DNA of 6,577 nucleotides, from positions 1 to 6,577 of the forward strand of contig CANNLB010000159.1 of NCBI GenBank assembly GCA_947505565.1. The letters run 5' to 3'. Below the pieces are notes generated by a model. It was not told the origin of the DNA and did not search any database. It saw only the letters and a program-made list of their open reading frames with translations. The position numbers were made by a program, and so were the translations under genes. Of the stretch, positions 5,201-6,577 are shown one piece after another (positions within the stretch are counted from its first letter, which is position 1; each line of letters starts with the position of its first letter). The DNA is from Acidobacteriota bacterium (GTDB lineage: Bacteria > Acidobacteriota > Terriglobia > Bryobacterales > Bryobacteraceae).

Positions 5201-6361
5201 TTAGCGCTGAGCATGCTGGCTTTTGGTGGGGGCGTTGTAGCGGACGCTAAGGTGCGGCGTCGAGAGTAGTTGGCTGCCTTTGGCCTTGGACTGGAGACAG
5301 CTTTCGAGCATGCCGGAGACGATCAGCGTGCGCGCGGCGGGGTAGGGTGCGCGGCCAGTCGCAAACATCTCTTCGATCTTGCTGACGAGGCAGGCCGAGT
5401 AGGTGACGTTCGGGACCGGCGTGAGCAGGAACTGGGTGGACATGGTGCCTTTGCCGCGAACCTTGGCGGCGAAGGTGTAATCCTGGACGGCTCCGTTGAG
5501 CATGAGCAGGGTAGTCTTCAGGCCGTCGTTGTGCTCGATGAGATAGGCGGCGGGCTGGGGGACAAGCTTGCGGAGTTCGCCGCTGGCGACGAGATTTTGG
5601 GTGCGGCCGTCGGTCTCGGTGAGGCCCTTGGGCGTATCGCTGCGGGAGAGGGCGGCGATGAGAAGTTCCTTCGAATAGGGCGCGTTCCAGGCGGCATCGC
5701 CAGTGAGCAATTGGACGGACTTGACGCCGGTCTCGCCACCCTTGCGGCGTTCGATCATGCACTGCATGGCTTCGAGGGCATGGTAGTCCATCGGGTCGGA
5801 ACCGCCGACGCCGATCATCAACGCTTCGTCGATCTGGCTGCCAAGGGGGATCTCGATATCGGGCAGGCGCCAGGTGACGGGCAGGGAGGAGCCGGCGAGG
5901 ATAGGGAACTTCAGGCGCTTGCCCTGGTCGAGCATCCACTTGGCTTTTTCGAAGCTGTAGGAGAGGTGTTTGTCGTTGTAGACGGGAACGGCGCGGCCGT
6001 CCTTGTCGAAGACCTCGACGCACTGCTTGAAGAATTCGTGGCGCGGGTAGAGAACCTGGCCGAGGTCGTTTTTCGGGTAGTCGCCGTGTTCGCCGATGAT
6101 GAGGACGGCATCGACGGCGAGCTTGGCGGTACCGCAGCGGAGGGCTTCGGCGATGGTGGGATAGACCTTAAAACCGAACTCGGTGGCGCGGGCCTGGCTC
6201 TGGTCGCCGGTGGGTTTTTGGTCGACGTAGAGCGAGACGATCTGCATGTCCGGCTTGTGCCAGCGGCCTTCGTGCGGGTAGCCGACGAGGAAGCGGTCCG
6301 CCATGTGCTGGGCGTGGGAGAGGTACTTATAGATGGTGGTGACGACGGCGATGCGTTTCAT
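5201..6361 (-). CDS. Conserved protein of unknown function (tandem paralogue 2)
   Basis: A 386-residue protein without signal peptide or membrane segment, so probably cytoplasmic. I recognise it as a type seen in acidobacterial and planctomycete genomes but know no proven function. Distinctive blocks: an N-terminal I-A-V-V-T-T-I-Y strand with S-H-A-Q-H, V-S-L-Y-V-D-Q (42-48), I-I-G-E-H-G-D-Y-P (88-96), V-Y-N-D-K-H-L-S-Y (127-135), L-A-G-S-S-L-P-V-T-W (155-164) and G-G-S-D-P-M-D-Y-H-A-L-E-A-M-Q (186-200). The C-terminus has T-G-x3-Y-P-x2-R-T-L (335-346) and T-P-H-L-S-V-R-Y (368-375). The polar, His/Asp/Glu-rich blocks suggest an enzyme active site. The C-terminal part faintly resembles the tail of some Gfo/Idh/MocA-like oxidoreductases, but no GxGxxG nucleotide motif is visible at the N-terminus. 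The start overlaps the previous stop as TAATG behind a strong ribosome site, so it is translationally coupled to its paralogue. Confidence 0.85.
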   Translation of the reverse strand: MKRIAVVTTIYKYLSHAQHMADRFLVGYPHEGRWHKPDMQIVSLYVDQKPTGDQSQARATEFGFKVYPTIAEALRCGTAKLAVDAVLIIGEHGDYPKNDLGQVLYPRHEFFKQCVEVFDKDGRAVPVYNDKHLSYSFEKAKWMLDQGKRLKFPILAGSSLPVTWRLPDIEIPLGSQIDEALMIGVGGSDPMDYHALEAMQCMIERRKGGETGVKSVQLLTGDAAWNAPYSKELLIAALSRSDTPKGLTETDGRTQNLVASGELRKLVPQPAAYLIEHNDGLKTTLLMLNGAVQDYTFAAKVRGKGTMSTQFLLTPVPNVTYSACLVSKIEEMFATGRAPYPAARTLIVSGMLESCLQSKAKGSQLLSTPHLSVRYNAPTKSQHAQR

Positions 6362-6576
6362 TAGGACCTCCAGAACGTGGACTCTTTCGTGGCTTGGTAG
6401 CGGATGTTGAGATGGGGCGTCGCGAAGCGCTTTTGGCCGATGTGCAGGCTCTCGACACCGGCGGCGGTGAGGCCGGTCGTAAGCAGCGTCCGTTCGAGCG
6501 GGTAGGTCTCTTTGCCGGTGAGGTACATCAGCTCAGAGTTGTAGACGAGGGGGCTGAAGAAGTTGGCTAACGTGGT
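6361..6576 (-). CDS. 3' end of a paralogous protein of unknown function (partial, tandem paralogue 1)
   Basis: The minus-strand frame enters from the right edge and ends at TAA 6363-6361, giving 71 C-terminal residues. It aligns by eye with the C-terminus of the next gene: L-T-G-K-E-T-Y-P-L-E-R-T-L against A-T-G-R-A-P-Y-P-A-A-R-T-L, then T-P-H-L-N-I-R-Y-Q against T-P-H-L-S-V-R-Y-N, with similar spacing. The two are therefore tandem paralogues. The stop shares one base with the next start codon. Function is unknown; the N-terminal part is outside the window. Confidence 0.8.
   Translation of the reverse strand, partial: TTLANFFSPLVYNSELMYLTGKETYPLERTLLTTGLTAAGVESLHIGQKRFATPHLNIRYQATKESTFWRS
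6366..6371 (-). promoter_or_regulatory. Strong ribosome binding site of the 386-residue gene
   Basis: GGAGGT on the minus strand lies 4 nt before ATG 6361, inside the last codons of the preceding paralogue. Together with the TAATG overlap it supports the chosen start and translational coupling. Confidence 0.75.
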
Positions 6577-6577
6577 C

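Noticed and set aside
5270..6364. Long plus-strand open frame (364 codons) opposite the 386-residue gene
   Set aside because: It is the antisense shadow of a GC-rich gene: the product is a Gly/Val/Asp/Ala-rich string with no domain, while the minus strand carries recognisable motifs, a ribosome site and operon spacing.

Overview
The window looks like a chromosomal segment from an Acidobacteriota bacterium, most likely of the Solibacter/Bryobacter type. The clues are a TonB-dependent-receptor-like C-terminus, a decayed ADOP-type (MacB/FtsX-like) permease, a decayed member of the 'RANAQ..STGP..GK' family of unknown function, a secreted AbgB-like M20 hydrolase, and paralogous proteins of a type I recall from acidobacterial and planctomycete genomes. 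Base composition is GC-rich with strong G/C bias at third codon positions. The taxonomic call is inference; no rRNA or marker gene is present.

Layout. (1) 1-1102, plus strand: the last 35 codons of an outer-membrane receptor-like protein, followed 10 bp later by an intact zinc-dependent medium-chain dehydrogenase. (2) 1103-3632: about 2.5 kb with no convincing intact gene. It holds a degenerate ~65-bp repeat array (about 1114-1446), a frameshifted minus-strand pseudogene of the RANAQ/STGP family (about 1387-2298) with an unidentified coding-like insert (about 1606-1740), a possible small ORF (2289-2444), a truncated AbiEii-type toxin (from 2650) stopped by an in-frame TGA, and, joined to it in the same frame, a deletion-riddled remnant of an ADOP permease running into the end of the next gene. 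(3) 3633-6577, minus strand: a compact operon-like run of a conserved protein (3' end only), a paralogue of it coupled by a TAATG overlap, then a secreted M20 amidohydrolase after an 11-bp gap.

How it fits together. The left pair may couple outer-membrane uptake of an organic substrate to its oxidation, but the substrate cannot be read. The right operon pairs a secreted hydrolase with two related proteins of unknown function. The middle is a graveyard of accessory genes caught at several stages of decay: point stop, frameshifts, small deletions and a chimeric junction. I see no intact undescribed system. The most distinctive signals are the TTCGAA-cored periodic repeat that is translated in all three frames, the AbiEii/ADOP chimera, and the tandem paralogues on the right.
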